Below are positions 38,486 through 47,801 of a stretch of 64,000 nucleotides of DNA, piece by piece (within the stretch, counting starts at the first letter, position 1; each line of letters opens with the position of its first letter). Source of the DNA: Colwellia sp. C2M11 (GTDB lineage Bacteria; Pseudomonadota; Gammaproteobacteria; Enterobacterales; Alteromonadaceae); NCBI RefSeq assembly GCF_018860915.1, contig NZ_JAHKQD010000037.1, positions 1 to 64,000 of the forward strand, in the 5' to 3' direction. The notes beneath the pieces were generated by a model. It was not told the DNA's origin, made no database searches, and worked only from the letters and a program-made list of their open reading frames with translations. A program made the position numbers and the translations under genes.

Positions 38486-41400
38486 ATGCTATTTACTGGT
38501 TCATTTAATACGGATTGTCCAATTCGTCAGAAAATTCGTGAGTTTTACCGCATAGATGAAAATGCTGCTGTTGACCATATTTTACCATTTGCAGAAGTAA
38601 ATGTGAGTGCACGAAGCCGTGCTTGGGAACGTGCCCGTAAAATGGTGTTGCAGATTCGTCGAGACCAAGAAGGTAATGGTGCCATTGATGCACTATTAAA
38701 TGAATACTCATTGTCTTCGGATGAAGGTGTTGTACTGATGTGTTTGGCAGAAGCGCTTTTACGTGTGCCTGATAAGCATACTCAAGACGCTTTGATACGT
38801 GATAAAATATCACAAGGTCAATGGAGTACCCATTTAGGTACAAGTGACTCTATTTTTGTTAATGCCTCTTCTTGGGGGTTATTAATCACTGGCTCTATGG
38901 TTGATTACGCAGATAAACGTAAACAAGATAAATTTGGTTTATTGAAAAAAACTATTGGCCGTTTAGGCGAGCCTGTAATTCGTAAATCAATGAATTATGC
39001 TATGAAAATTATGGGTAAGCAGTTCGTAATGGGAGAAACCATTAAAGAAGCGACTGTACGTGCTGCTACTAAAGAGCAGCAAGGTTATGTTTACTCTTAT
39101 GACATGTTAGGCGAAGGTGCTCGTTCAATGGCTGATGCTGAGCGATATTTGAAGTCATATCAAGATGCTATTGAAGAAATTGGCAAAGTTGCACTTGCTT
39201 CAGGTAAAAATGATCCGCGCCGTGTTCCTGGTATTTCAGTAAAATTATCTGCTATTCACCCTCGTTATGAGTTTACTCATCAAGCGCGAGTAATGGATGA
39301 AATTGTACCTAAATTAAAGGCCTTATGCTTACAAGCGAAACACTATAATATTGGCTTAACTGTTGATGCCGAAGAGTCTGAGCGTTTAGATATATCACTT
39401 GATATTATCGAAGCGGTTTTTACAGATACAGATCTTGGTGATTGGCAAGGATTTGGTATTGCATTACAAGCTTATCAAAAACGTGCAATGTTTGTTGTTG
39501 ATTGGTTAAGAGATCTTACACTTAAAACCAATCGTCGTATGATGGTTCGTTTAGTTAAAGGTGCTTATTGGGATACCGAGATTAAAAACGCTCAAAAAGA
39601 TGGTATGGTTGATTTTCCTGTATTTACGCGTAAGTCTTCAACTGATGTTTCTTATCATGCTTGTGCGAATAAATTACTTGATTACCGCGATAGTATTTAC
39701 CCGCAATTTGCCACACATAATGCTTACACAGCGGCAACTATTGTCGAGCTTGCTGGTGAAGATAAAAATGGTTTTGAATTCCAATGTTTACATGGCATGG
39801 GGGATTCTTTATATGATCAAATAGTATCTCAAGAAAGCATTCAATGCCGGATTTATGCACCTGTAGGGCATCATGAAGACTTATTGGCTTATTTAGTACG
39901 CCGTTTATTAGAAAATGGTGCTAACTCTTCTTTTGTGAATGCAATTGTTGATGAATCACAACCGGTAGAGTCTTTACTTGAAGATCCAGTTGAAAAAACA
40001 CAACGCTTAAAAGATAGATACAACGGGCAAATCATGATGCCTATTGACCTTTATCGTAATGAAAATAAGAAAAAATTAAGCATTACAATTGACAGTCGCG
40101 ATAATTCAAAAGGTCTTGATTTAACTGATATCCCGACTATTACTGATTTGAAATCAGCATTAGATAATTGGCTGGTTGATAATCTATTAAATAAGAATGA
40201 TGTACCTGAAGGCGCCGAACCTGTTAGAAATCCAGCTAATCATAGTGAAATAATTGGCTTTCATTATCTTCATACCAAAGATGATATGTTAGCAATGATA
40301 GACCAGGCTGATCGTGCTTTTGTTACTTGGTCGAAAACACCGGTCAAAGAACGTGCCGACTTATTATGTCGTATCGCTGATATTTTAGAGCGACATATGG
40401 ACGAATTGATTGCCTTATGTATCAAAGAAGCAGGTAAAGTTACACAAGATGGTATTGATGAAGTGCGTGAAGCCGTTGATTTTTGTCGATACTATGCTGC
40501 CCGTGCAATAGAACAAAGTGTTGATGAAAGGCTTGAACCTCGTGGTGTTGTATTATGTATTAGTCCTTGGAACTTTCCTCTCGCAATATTTTTAGGACAA
40601 GTTGCTGCAGCAATAGTGACGGGTAACACTGTATTGGCGAAGTCTGCAGAACAAACAAGTCTTATTGCTTTACGAACTATTGAATTAATGCAATCAGTGG
40701 GATTACCTCAAGATGTTGTACAGGTTGTTTTAGCTCGAGGTAGTGATGTAGGCAGTATAATCGTGCCTGATGAAAGAGTTGCTGCCATTATGTTTACAGG
40801 CTCGACTGAAACAGGAACGCGAATTTCTCAAACATTAGCAGAACGAGGAGGCGACCAAGTTCCATTGATTGCTGAAACAGGTGGACAAAATTGCATGATA
40901 GTTGATTCTACTGCTTTACCAGAGCAAGTAGTTGATGACGTCATTTCATCTGGTTTTCAATCAGCAGGTCAACGTTGTTCAGCTTTAAGAGTACTATTTC
41001 TACAAGAAGATATTGCGGATGGTGTTATTACCATGCTTAAAGGTGCTCTAGCTGAACTGCATATTGGTAATCCAGCAAGGTTAAGCACGGATGTAGGCCC
41101 AGTTATTGATCAAAAAGCACTTGATGCACTTAATGCTCATAGTGATTACATGGAAAGTAATGGTACGCTTTTATATCAGTGTGAACTATTTGGTGGCGAG
41201 AACGGGCAAGATACTCAGCCTGAAGATGGTCATTTTTTCTTTGCTCCACGTTTGTATGAAATTAATGACATTAATGTTTTAACCAAAGAAGTTTTTGGTC
41301 CTTGTGTTCATATTATTCGCTTTAAAGGCGAAGAAATAGAAGACGTTATTGAAAAAATCAATAGTACAGGCTTTGGTTTAACTATGGGAATTCATACGCG

Positions 41401-42352
41401 TATAGAGCATAGAGCGATTGAGTTAGCCAAATTATCACGAGCAGGTAATGTTTATATTAACCGTAATATCATTGGTGCGATTGTAGGCGTACAACCTTTT
41501 GGTGGACGAGGTCTGTCAGGCACAGGTCCTAAAGCAGGTGGGCCTAATTACCTTTCGCGTTTAGTAGTTGAAAAAGCAACACCAGATGAAGAGAAAGTTC
41601 ATTTATTACCTGCACAAGCACTGGCTTTAACTGGTGATAAAAAAGAGCAAAGCCAAGCTGATGATTATATGGGTATAGCTGATGATGCACAAAAGAAATG
41701 GCGCTTAACAGATTTAAATACACGTATTTCGCATGTTAGACAATTACTGGCAAAAATTGCCCATGTTGAAATTGTGGATGACTTAGCTGAGAACTTAAAT
41801 CGCACCTTAGCAGCAGCGCGTGATCAGTTAATCAATATTGAAAAACGTATGAAAAAACCCCAAGAGTTACCAGGGCCTACAGGTGAATCTAATATCATTT
41901 ACTTAGAAAACCGTGGAAATCTTATTTGTTTTGCAGACGATAATGTAAGTTTTCATTTTTGGGTTATGTCTGTTGTAACAGCATTAGCAACCGGTAATAC
42001 GGTAATATCAGTGGTGTCTGATTTGTATTATGAAGAAGCATTAGCTTTTAGAGATAAATTTATTTCTACTGGGGCAGATGTTGGTATTTTACAAGTTGCC
42101 AAATTGCATCATCTAGAAGCTATGCTAGCTCATGATGCGCTTGCTGGTGTTGTAGTCGACAGTAGTTGTGACTTAAAACATTACATGAGTGAAAAGCTTT
42201 CTCAACGCAAAGGAGCAATTTTACCTGTGATTACTTCAGAGTATTTTGATAACTTAATTCAACGTTTATTAACTGAAAAAACCATTAGTATAGATACTAC
42301 CGCGTCAGGGGGTAATACATCATTAATGACTTTAGTTGAAGAAGATGACTAA
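38486..42352 (+). CDS. putA: Bifunctional proline dehydrogenase/P5C dehydrogenase PutA
   Basis: Oxidises proline to glutamate in two steps, feeding electrons to the quinone pool and NAD+. It has 1288 residues. The proline dehydrogenase barrel (~90-480) includes MVRLVKGAYWDTEIK. The aldehyde dehydrogenase domain (~560-1030) has Glu 797 (IAETGGQN) and catalytic Cys 831 (SAGQRCSALR). A C-terminal ALDH-like domain (~1060-1288) caps it. It lacks the N-terminal ribbon-helix-helix DNA-binding domain of E. coli PutA, so it should not repress its own gene (the 'type B' arrangement). GAGG precedes the ATG. The neighbouring Lrp-type gene may regulate it. Confidence 0.96.
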   Translation: MLFTGSFNTDCPIRQKIREFYRIDENAAVDHILPFAEVNVSARSRAWERARKMVLQIRRDQEGNGAIDALLNEYSLSSDEGVVLMCLAEALLRVPDKHTQDALIRDKISQGQWSTHLGTSDSIFVNASSWGLLITGSMVDYADKRKQDKFGLLKKTIGRLGEPVIRKSMNYAMKIMGKQFVMGETIKEATVRAATKEQQGYVYSYDMLGEGARSMADAERYLKSYQDAIEEIGKVALASGKNDPRRVPGISVKLSAIHPRYEFTHQARVMDEIVPKLKALCLQAKHYNIGLTVDAEESERLDISLDIIEAVFTDTDLGDWQGFGIALQAYQKRAMFVVDWLRDLTLKTNRRMMVRLVKGAYWDTEIKNAQKDGMVDFPVFTRKSSTDVSYHACANKLLDYRDSIYPQFATHNAYTAATIVELAGEDKNGFEFQCLHGMGDSLYDQIVSQESIQCRIYAPVGHHEDLLAYLVRRLLENGANSSFVNAIVDESQPVESLLEDPVEKTQRLKDRYNGQIMMPIDLYRNENKKKLSITIDSRDNSKGLDLTDIPTITDLKSALDNWLVDNLLNKNDVPEGAEPVRNPANHSEIIGFHYLHTKDDMLAMIDQADRAFVTWSKTPVKERADLLCRIADILERHMDELIALCIKEAGKVTQDGIDEVREAVDFCRYYAARAIEQSVDERLEPRGVVLCISPWNFPLAIFLGQVAAAIVTGNTVLAKSAEQTSLIALRTIELMQSVGLPQDVVQVVLARGSDVGSIIVPDERVAAIMFTGSTETGTRISQTLAERGGDQVPLIAETGGQNCMIVDSTALPEQVVDDVISSGFQSAGQRCSALRVLFLQEDIADGVITMLKGALAELHIGNPARLSTDVGPVIDQKALDALNAHSDYMESNGTLLYQCELFGGENGQDTQPEDGHFFFAPRLYEINDINVLTKEVFGPCVHIIRFKGEEIEDVIEKINSTGFGLTMGIHTRIEHRAIELAKLSRAGNVYINRNIIGAIVGVQPFGGRGLSGTGPKAGGPNYLSRLVVEKATPDEEKVHLLPAQALALTGDKKEQSQADDYMGIADDAQKKWRLTDLNTRISHVRQLLAKIAHVEIVDDLAENLNRTLAAARDQLINIEKRMKKPQELPGPTGESNIIYLENRGNLICFADDNVSFHFWVMSVVTALATGNTVISVVSDLYYEEALAFRDKFISTGADVGILQVAKLHHLEAMLAHDALAGVVVDSSCDLKHYMSEKLSQRKGAILPVITSEYFDNLIQRLLTEKTISIDTTASGGNTSLMTLVEEDD

Positions 42353-42379
42353 CAACAGCTAAAATATTGATATTTTAAG

Positions 42380-42408
42380 AGGCGAAACTCAATGGTTTCG
42401 CCTTTTTT
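42380..42408 (+). terminator. Intrinsic terminator after putA
   Basis: Perfect 9-base arms (42380-42388, 42395-42403) of sequence aggcgaaac/gtttcgcct with a 6-base loop and a T-run immediately after. It lies 27 bases past the putA stop. Confidence 0.9.
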
Positions 42409-42474
42409 ATTTCTTATCCATTGAATATATGGCATTATTTATTTTACTCACTAGAAATTGTGGTACTTTGGATA

Positions 42475-42945
42475 ATGACCAAAATAAAGCCCCTAGATCG
42501 TGTCGATATAGCAATCCTAAAAACACTTCAGATAGATGGTCGAATTACTAATGTTGAGTTAGCTAAAAAAGTTAATTTAAGTGCTAGTCCGTGTTTAGAT
42601 CGTGTTAAACGCCTAGAAGACGGTGGCTATATAAAACGTTATGGCGCATTTCTAAGTGCTCAAAAACTTGGTTATGGTATGACAGCTTTTATACAAGTGA
42701 CCTTAGATAGAACAACTGCAGATGTTTTTAAGCTGTTCAAAAAAGAAGTGGTCAAAATTGAAGAAATTGTTGAATGTCATTTAGTTGCGGGTGGCTATGA
42801 TTACTTATTGAAGACACGATTTTCTGACATGGAAAGTTATCGTTTGATTTTAGAAAAAGTTGCGGGTTTACCGTCAATATCACAAACGCATACCTATATG
42901 GTTACAGAACATATTAAAGAGGATAGTGGTGTACCATTTAAGTAA
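42475..42945 (+). CDS. Lrp/AsnC-family transcriptional regulator
   Basis: Leucine-responsive-type regulator. It has 156 residues from ATG 42475: a winged helix-turn-helix (DGRITNVELAKKVNLSASPC, LDRVKRLEDGGYIKRY), then the RAM ligand-binding domain (EEIVECHLVAGGYDYLLKTR). The open frame reaches a TTG at 42421, but those 18 residues are hydrophobic, unlike the family, and start only 12 bases after the putA terminator, so I reject them. Lrp paralogues next to putA commonly activate it in response to proline or leucine; that role is inferred here. Confidence 0.92.
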   Translation: MTKIKPLDRVDIAILKTLQIDGRITNVELAKKVNLSASPCLDRVKRLEDGGYIKRYGAFLSAQKLGYGMTAFIQVTLDRTTADVFKLFKKEVVKIEEIVECHLVAGGYDYLLKTRFSDMESYRLILEKVAGLPSISQTHTYMVTEHIKEDSGVPFK

Positions 42946-42979
42946 CTCACTATCAAGATTGATTTAAAAAAGGGTTACT

Positions 42980-43822
42980 ATGAACGCATATGAATATGCA
43001 CTTCAAGCAAATGGTTCTTTTGCTTTGCCTGATGCCTGTTTTAAAGTAAAAGCATTGATGGAAGATGAAAATTCAGTTATCACTGATTTTGCAGATATTA
43101 TCAGTATTGATCCATCGATGACCTCTAGATTATTACAATTAGCTAATAGTGCTATTTATAATTTTCCTGGAGAAATCAGTACAATTTCACGGGCGATTAC
43201 GATTATTGGTACACAAGCCGTATATAATATGATGTTGGTAGACTTAGCCGGCTCTGCTTTTAAACATTTCGAAAACCAAGCCATTAATTTAAAACGGTTT
43301 TGGCGTATGAGTATTTATTGTGGTTTGGTTACCAGAGGCTTAGCAATTAAGGCTGGTGTAAAAGATATTGAGCGTTTATTTGTTGCTGGCCTTTTACAGA
43401 ATTTTGGTGAATTATTAGTTGCTAAAATTACCCCTGAAGTCGCACAAGACTGTGAGCAATATAATCGTGACAATTTACCTTGGGTATTACAAGAAGAAGC
43501 ACTTGGTTATACTTATACTGATATTTCAGCTGTATTACTTAAAATTTGGCAGTTACCAGAAAAAATTATTATTCCCATTCGTCACTTTCATCAAGCACAA
43601 AGTAATCAAATTAATAATGATGTTAAAATTTTAAATTTGGCATCAAGACTCGCTTTATTTGATAGTCATAGTGATCTATTTGAAATTGATGAATTGATCG
43701 ATCAGTCTTTATGTGAAAGCTTAAAACTCACTAGAGCTGATATTGAACAAGTGGTTGAAATAGCGTCAAAAGATGCGGAGAGTATTTTAATAGTAATGAA
43801 CCCTAAGCTGTTTTCTAGGTAA
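42980..43822 (+). CDS. HDOD-domain signalling protein (first paralogue)
   Basis: A single HDOD domain across most of its 280 residues, with no attached output domain. It opens with a helix (NAYEYALQANGSFALPD), then IISIDPSMTSRLLQLANSA and the typical NFPGEISTISRAITIIG and LFVAGLLQNFGELLVAK segments. HDOD proteins are related to HD phosphohydrolases but lack the catalytic residues and act in signalling. AAGGG precedes the ATG. It is collinear without gaps at its N-terminus with the protein at 51108. Function unknown. Confidence 0.88.
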   Translation: MNAYEYALQANGSFALPDACFKVKALMEDENSVITDFADIISIDPSMTSRLLQLANSAIYNFPGEISTISRAITIIGTQAVYNMMLVDLAGSAFKHFENQAINLKRFWRMSIYCGLVTRGLAIKAGVKDIERLFVAGLLQNFGELLVAKITPEVAQDCEQYNRDNLPWVLQEEALGYTYTDISAVLLKIWQLPEKIIIPIRHFHQAQSNQINNDVKILNLASRLALFDSHSDLFEIDELIDQSLCESLKLTRADIEQVVEIASKDAESILIVMNPKLFSR

Positions 43823-43987
43823 GGTGACAAAGGTTGTTTGCATAGAATAGTGGATAAATTACTATACACTTATTGATATTGTATGCTGAGCTTAAAAGAG
43901 ACAAAGGCAAGAAAGCTTGCTAGCATCGAATGGTTTTAAAAATTAAAATAAGAATATAAAAAGTATAAAAATAAGTGAAGGACGTTT

Positions 43988-45412
43988 ATGAGTACATCTA
44001 GAGAACATTTTAGTTCCCGTATTGGCTTTATTCTTGCTGCGGCAGGTTCTGCTGTAGGTATTGGGAATTTAGTTGGCTTTCCTGTGAATGCAGCTAAAAA
44101 TGGCGGAGGAGCATTTTTAATTTTGTATGCGCTATTCGTTTTTTTAATTTGTTTGCCTGTCATGATTGCCGAAATGGCTGTCGGTAGAAAAACAGCAAAA
44201 GAGCCTGTAGGTGCATATAAGTCTTTAAGTAATAATAGTAGTCTTTGGGGAGCTGCAGGCTTTCTAGGTGTTCTAACACCTTTTATGATTGCCGTATTTT
44301 ATATGGTGATTACAGTATGGATATTTGGCTATATTGTGATGACAATATCAGGTAATTTAGATTACTTAGCAAGTGGTAATGGGTTTGGTGAGTTTATTAA
44401 TAGCCCATACTTATTTGCTGCTATGGCTGCAGTGGTGGCTATTGTAAACTTTATTTTGGTAGCAGGTGTTAAGGATGGTATTGAAAGAGCGGCTAAAATA
44501 TTAATGCCTACCTTGTTCTTTATGCTCATCATGATGGTTATTTTTGTCTTAACATTAGATAATGCAATAGCTGGTATCAAATTCTTCTTGATTCCTGATA
44601 TTAGTAAAATTACTCCTAGTGTTGTGAATGGTGCCTTATCACAAGCATTTTTTTCGCTATCATTAGGCATGGGTATTTTAATTACTTATGGTTCGTATAT
44701 TGATAATAAAACCAACATTCCTAACTCAGCAAAGTTAGTGGCAATTACTGACACTGGGGTAGCCTTCGTCGCTGGCTTAATGATTTTACCAGCAGTTTTT
44801 TCGTTTAATCCTAATGTAAACCCTAGCGAACTAAGTGACAGTTCTGTTTCTTTAATATTTACCTTCTTACCTAAAATATTTTTAGCATTACAAACCTCAA
44901 TTGGTTATGTTGGGGCAAGCTCTGTTGCGGCATTCTTTTTTCTATTAGTTTTCTTTGCCGCCATTACTTCATTAGTGTCTATTATCGAAGTTCCGGTTTC
45001 TTATTTAGTGACAGAAAAAAACAATAGTCGTAAAAAAGCCTTGTCTATTTTATTAATGACAGCAGGAGTATTAACTGTTTTTGCTACGGTATCATTTGGT
45101 ATGGTTACTTTCTTTACCGAATTTACTTCTTATGCAGGGGGCACTAAGTCATTCTTTGATATTGTGTATGATGTTTTTTATGACACAATATTACCGCTTA
45201 ATGGCTTCTTACTGTGTGTATTTGTTAGCTACCGCTGGAAGGCAAAGAATTTATCTGAGCATTTAAGTATTGGTAACGATACATATATTGGTTCTTGGGT
45301 GGAAAAATATATCAACTTTTCATTAGGAACCTTTATCCCTGCTATTGTCTTGATTATATTTATTAACACCGTAGCACAGAAGTTTTTTAGTGTAAGCCTA
45401 TTTGGTTTTTAA
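43988..45412 (+). CDS. Sodium-dependent neurotransmitter:sodium symporter family transporter
   Basis: Na+-coupled amino-acid type transporter of the SNF/NSS (LeuT-like) family. It has 474 residues and about eleven membrane helices. The unwound TM1 ligand site reads GFILAAAGSAVGIGNLVGFP, and the TM6 region reads SQAFFSLSLGMGILITYGSY. Eleven-helix forms are usual for bacterial members. An AAGGA site precedes the ATG. Substrate cannot be told from sequence; amino acids are likely. It stands between an HDOD gene and a strong terminator. Confidence 0.92.
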   Translation: MSTSREHFSSRIGFILAAAGSAVGIGNLVGFPVNAAKNGGGAFLILYALFVFLICLPVMIAEMAVGRKTAKEPVGAYKSLSNNSSLWGAAGFLGVLTPFMIAVFYMVITVWIFGYIVMTISGNLDYLASGNGFGEFINSPYLFAAMAAVVAIVNFILVAGVKDGIERAAKILMPTLFFMLIMMVIFVLTLDNAIAGIKFFLIPDISKITPSVVNGALSQAFFSLSLGMGILITYGSYIDNKTNIPNSAKLVAITDTGVAFVAGLMILPAVFSFNPNVNPSELSDSSVSLIFTFLPKIFLALQTSIGYVGASSVAAFFFLLVFFAAITSLVSIIEVPVSYLVTEKNNSRKKALSILLMTAGVLTVFATVSFGMVTFFTEFTSYAGGTKSFFDIVYDVFYDTILPLNGFLLCVFVSYRWKAKNLSEHLSIGNDTYIGSWVEKYINFSLGTFIPAIVLIIFINTVAQKFFSVSLFGF

Positions 45413-45463
45413 CTTAACGCTTCTACTTAAAATCTTTACAAAGTAACACATCATTAATCTTTG

Positions 45464-45497
45464 AGCCGAGCAGTGGCATTATTGCTCGGCTTTATTC
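45464..45497 (+). terminator. Intrinsic terminator after the symporter gene
   Basis: Nine-base arms agccgagca (45464-45472) and tgctcggct (45483-45491) with a 10-base loop, followed by a T-rich tract. It begins 52 bases past the symporter stop. Confidence 0.82.
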
Positions 45498-45533
45498 TTT
45501 AAAAAACACTCTAAATTTATTAAGCTATTTCAT

Positions 45534-46430
45534 ATGATTGAACACATAAATCCAATTGACTTTACTGATTGTCAGCGCCTTTTTCATGGTCGTGGGCATG
45601 CTTACGAAAACTTGTCGCATGTAAATGTTGATTGGTTATCTCCTGTTATGCTGATAACACTATATGAGCCTGTTGATGAGTTGTGGCTACTAACACAAGC
45701 CAAAGCATTACAAGCATTAACGGATAAGTGTCGAAGTGTGCAAGTACAGCGTCGATATGAAAAATTTGCGCCAACACAGCTCTTATTAGGTGAAACGGTT
45801 GATAGGACTATTGTTACTGAAAATGGTCTTTCTTATCACATTGAACTTGGCAAAGCACAAAATAGTGGTTTGTTTTTAGATATGGCTAATGGTCGTTCTT
45901 GGGTTTACCAACAAGCTGCAGGTAAAAATGTGCTCAACTTATTTGCATATACTTGTGCTTTTTCTGTAGCAGCAACCGCAGGTGGTGCAAGTAAAGTTGT
46001 CAATATTGATTTAAGTAAGTCGTCATTAAGTAAGGGACGAGAAAATCATCAACTAAATAAGCTGGCAAAAAAAGAGGGTAAACAAGTTGTTTTTGAAGGT
46101 GTTGATATTTTTAAATCAAATAGTCGCATCAAAAAGTATGGAAAATATGACCTATTAATTTGTGATCCACCATCATTTCAAAAAGGTAGTGTTAATATTG
46201 AGCGTGATTATGCAAAGATTATTCGTAGAATTCCACAATGGATGAATGAAGGTGCTCAGTTATTATTATGTTTAAATTCTCCCAATCTGGATGAAGACTT
46301 TTTAAAAAAAGAGGTGGCAGAGGCATGTCCTGAATGTATCTTCGAACAGCGTATAATGAATCCTACTGTTTTTAAAGAAGCTCATGCAGGTAAAGGGCTC
46401 AAGGTACTATTATTTTCATATCAGCCATAA
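45534..46430 (+). CDS. Class I SAM-dependent methyltransferase (RlmK/RlmI-like)
   Basis: Rossmann-fold methyltransferase related to the 23S rRNA m5C/m7G enzymes RlmI and RlmK, but without an N-terminal PUA or THUMP domain. It has 298 residues. Motif I region reads GKNVLNLFAYTCAFSVAA, the acidic SAM loop VVNIDLSKSSL, and the catalytic motif LLICDPPSFQKGS. The segment GLFLDMANGRSWV just before motif I is typical of the group. Substrate is unknown; rRNA is the likely class. No partner gene in the operon. Confidence 0.88.
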   Translation: MIEHINPIDFTDCQRLFHGRGHAYENLSHVNVDWLSPVMLITLYEPVDELWLLTQAKALQALTDKCRSVQVQRRYEKFAPTQLLLGETVDRTIVTENGLSYHIELGKAQNSGLFLDMANGRSWVYQQAAGKNVLNLFAYTCAFSVAATAGGASKVVNIDLSKSSLSKGRENHQLNKLAKKEGKQVVFEGVDIFKSNSRIKKYGKYDLLICDPPSFQKGSVNIERDYAKIIRRIPQWMNEGAQLLLCLNSPNLDEDFLKKEVAEACPECIFEQRIMNPTVFKEAHAGKGLKVLLFSYQP

Positions 46431-46600
46431 GCGGTCGATAAATAATATCGGTATGAAGTGCTGATTTAATTTGTTGATTATTTCTACACAGAGAATTATT
46501 TGACAGGTTTAATGTTAATTTGTTGTAAACAAGTGTTGCAAGATATTTCGAATGACGTTATGTTTACTTCTTTATATATAAATTAAATGTGGATATTCAA

Positions 46601-46759
46601 ATGAAAAAAGTTATCGGTTTATTATCAGTTGTTTTCTTACTTAGTGCTTGTTCTCCTAAAGTAGGAAGTGAAGATTGGTGTGCAGACATGAAAGAAAAAG
46701 ATAAAGGCAGCTGGACAGCAACAGAAACTAAAGATTTTGCAAAACACTGTATCTTTTAA
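46601..46759 (+). CDS. Small DUF3012 lipoprotein
   Basis: A 52-residue gene read directly from the sequence. It has a signal helix MKKVIGLLSVVFLLSAC with a lipobox (Cys 17), then a 35-residue mature part with SPKVGSEDWCADMKEKDKG and the ending FAKHCIF. This matches my memory of the DUF3012 pattern (VGSxxWCxxMKEKxKGxWTxxExxxxAKHC). Two mature Cys residues (27, 50) could form a disulfide. A TTGACA hexamer at 46500 may belong to its promoter, though the -10 is poor. It ends 22 bases before a strong terminator. Function unknown. Confidence 0.82.
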   Translation: MKKVIGLLSVVFLLSACSPKVGSEDWCADMKEKDKGSWTATETKDFAKHCIF

Positions 46760-46780
46760 AGTCATTCAGTATATTATTGA

Positions 46781-46815
46781 AAATAATTAGCTGCAATTTA
46801 GCAGCTAATTATTTT
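46781..46815. terminator. Bidirectional terminator overlapping the ligE stop codon
   Basis: Perfect 14-base arms (46781-46794 and 46801-46814) with a 6-base loop, A-rich on the left and a T-run on the right. It serves the plus-strand DUF3012 gene and the converging minus-strand ligase gene, whose stop codon (46809-46811) lies inside the right arm. Confidence 0.85.
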
Positions 46816-47699
46816 TTCTCCATTAATTCCTCTTCTACTTCTGTATTTCTTATACGAAAATATCTCGCAAATCTTGGTATTCCTGCTTGAGTTTTACCAT
46901 TATATTTATAGGTGATTGTACTGCCTATTTCAGGCGGATTAGCCCGCTCATCATCGCTAAATCCAGAGCCAATATTAAATGTTATACCCGTCGTTGTTTG
47001 TACTGTTATGGCACCTAACATTCCTTGATATTTACCTTTACCACCAATATAAGCTATAACTCTTGCTTCAGCATGCTGATCTTTTTTAAGTTTCATTATG
47101 TTATTTGTTCTACCAACATGATAATAAGCATTGTCCTTATGCAACATCAAGCCTTCTCCTTGGTTAGATATAATATTATTGAGGGTCTTATCAAGTTGCT
47201 GATTACTAGATAGTTTGAATTGTTTAATCATCTCTAAGTGTGCTGATGATGTCGTATTTGTTATGGTTTTCATCGCTTTTATACGTTCAGTAAATGTACC
47301 TGTATGTTTTGGAAGATCAAAAATCATAAAACGCACATTATGCCAACAAGCTTCATCAATCTTAATCTTTCTCACACAGGATACAGTTGTTTGAAATTTA
47401 TCTCTACCCAACCATAACTCACCATCCATAGGTGTTATGGGCCAGTTTTTAGTAAACCATGTTGGGCTATGTATAATATTACCTTGGCGTGTGAGTAACT
47501 GTTGTCCATCCCAGTAACCTCGCATACCATCTAATTTTTCAGAAACCCAATATTGGTTGATATCTTCTACTACTTTGTAGCGGGTTGCATGTTGAATTTC
47601 AGGCTTGAAATGTTTGGATTGGTAAGCATAAGCAGGGATAAATAATAGTAAATTGAAAAATAAGTATATTAAAAATTTTGTGATTGTCAGCTGTAGCAT
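46809..47699 (-). CDS. ligE: Secreted ATP-dependent DNA ligase, type E (LigE)
   Basis: Minimal ATP-dependent DNA ligase with an export signal. It has 296 residues: a signal peptide (ending near AYA-YQS at ~26), then an adenylation domain with motif I lysine K55 in SEKLDGMRGYWDG, motif III MIFDLP, motif IV EGLMLHKD and motif V MKLKKDQ. A C-terminal OB domain ends in TYKYNGKTQAGIPRFARYFR. Type E ligases are known from Vibrio, Haemophilus, Neisseria and related marine bacteria; a role in DNA uptake or periplasmic DNA joining has been proposed. It faces a secreted Lys-rich protein gene across a perfect palindrome. Confidence 0.93.
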   Translation of the reverse strand: MLQLTITKFLIYLFFNLLLFIPAYAYQSKHFKPEIQHATRYKVVEDINQYWVSEKLDGMRGYWDGQQLLTRQGNIIHSPTWFTKNWPITPMDGELWLGRDKFQTTVSCVRKIKIDEACWHNVRFMIFDLPKHTGTFTERIKAMKTITNTTSSAHLEMIKQFKLSSNQQLDKTLNNIISNQGEGLMLHKDNAYYHVGRTNNIMKLKKDQHAEARVIAYIGGKGKYQGMLGAITVQTTTGITFNIGSGFSDDERANPPEIGSTITYKYNGKTQAGIPRFARYFRIRNTEVEEELMEKK

Positions 47700-47726
47700 T
47701 GTGAACGTCCATGTTTTCTTATTTAT

Positions 47727-47777
47727 GTTATTTATTTAATCATAGTCTAAAATATAGACTATGATTAAATAAATAAC
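47727..47777. repeat. Perfect 22-bp inverted repeat in the divergent ligE/47802 gap
   Basis: Arms 47727-47748 and 47756-47777 are exact reverse complements over 22 bases around a 7-base AT loop. The element lies 28 bases upstream of the ligE start codon and 25 bases upstream of the divergent gene. It carries no flanking T-run. It could be an operator for a dimeric regulator acting on both genes, or an untranslated hairpin. It is AT-rich except for short catagtct/agactatg cores. Confidence 0.8.
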
Positions 47778-47801
47778 TACTCGACAATATTCAAGGAATG
47801 A

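Noticed and set aside
38505..38843. 112-codon open frame antisense to the start of putA
   Set aside because: Fully inside a strongly conserved enzyme gene on the other strand, with His/Leu-rich composition typical of antisense frames.
42421..42474. N-terminal extension of the Lrp-type regulator from a TTG codon
   Set aside because: The 18 added residues are hydrophobic and unlike the family, and the TTG abuts the putA terminator. ATG 42475 gives the usual family length.
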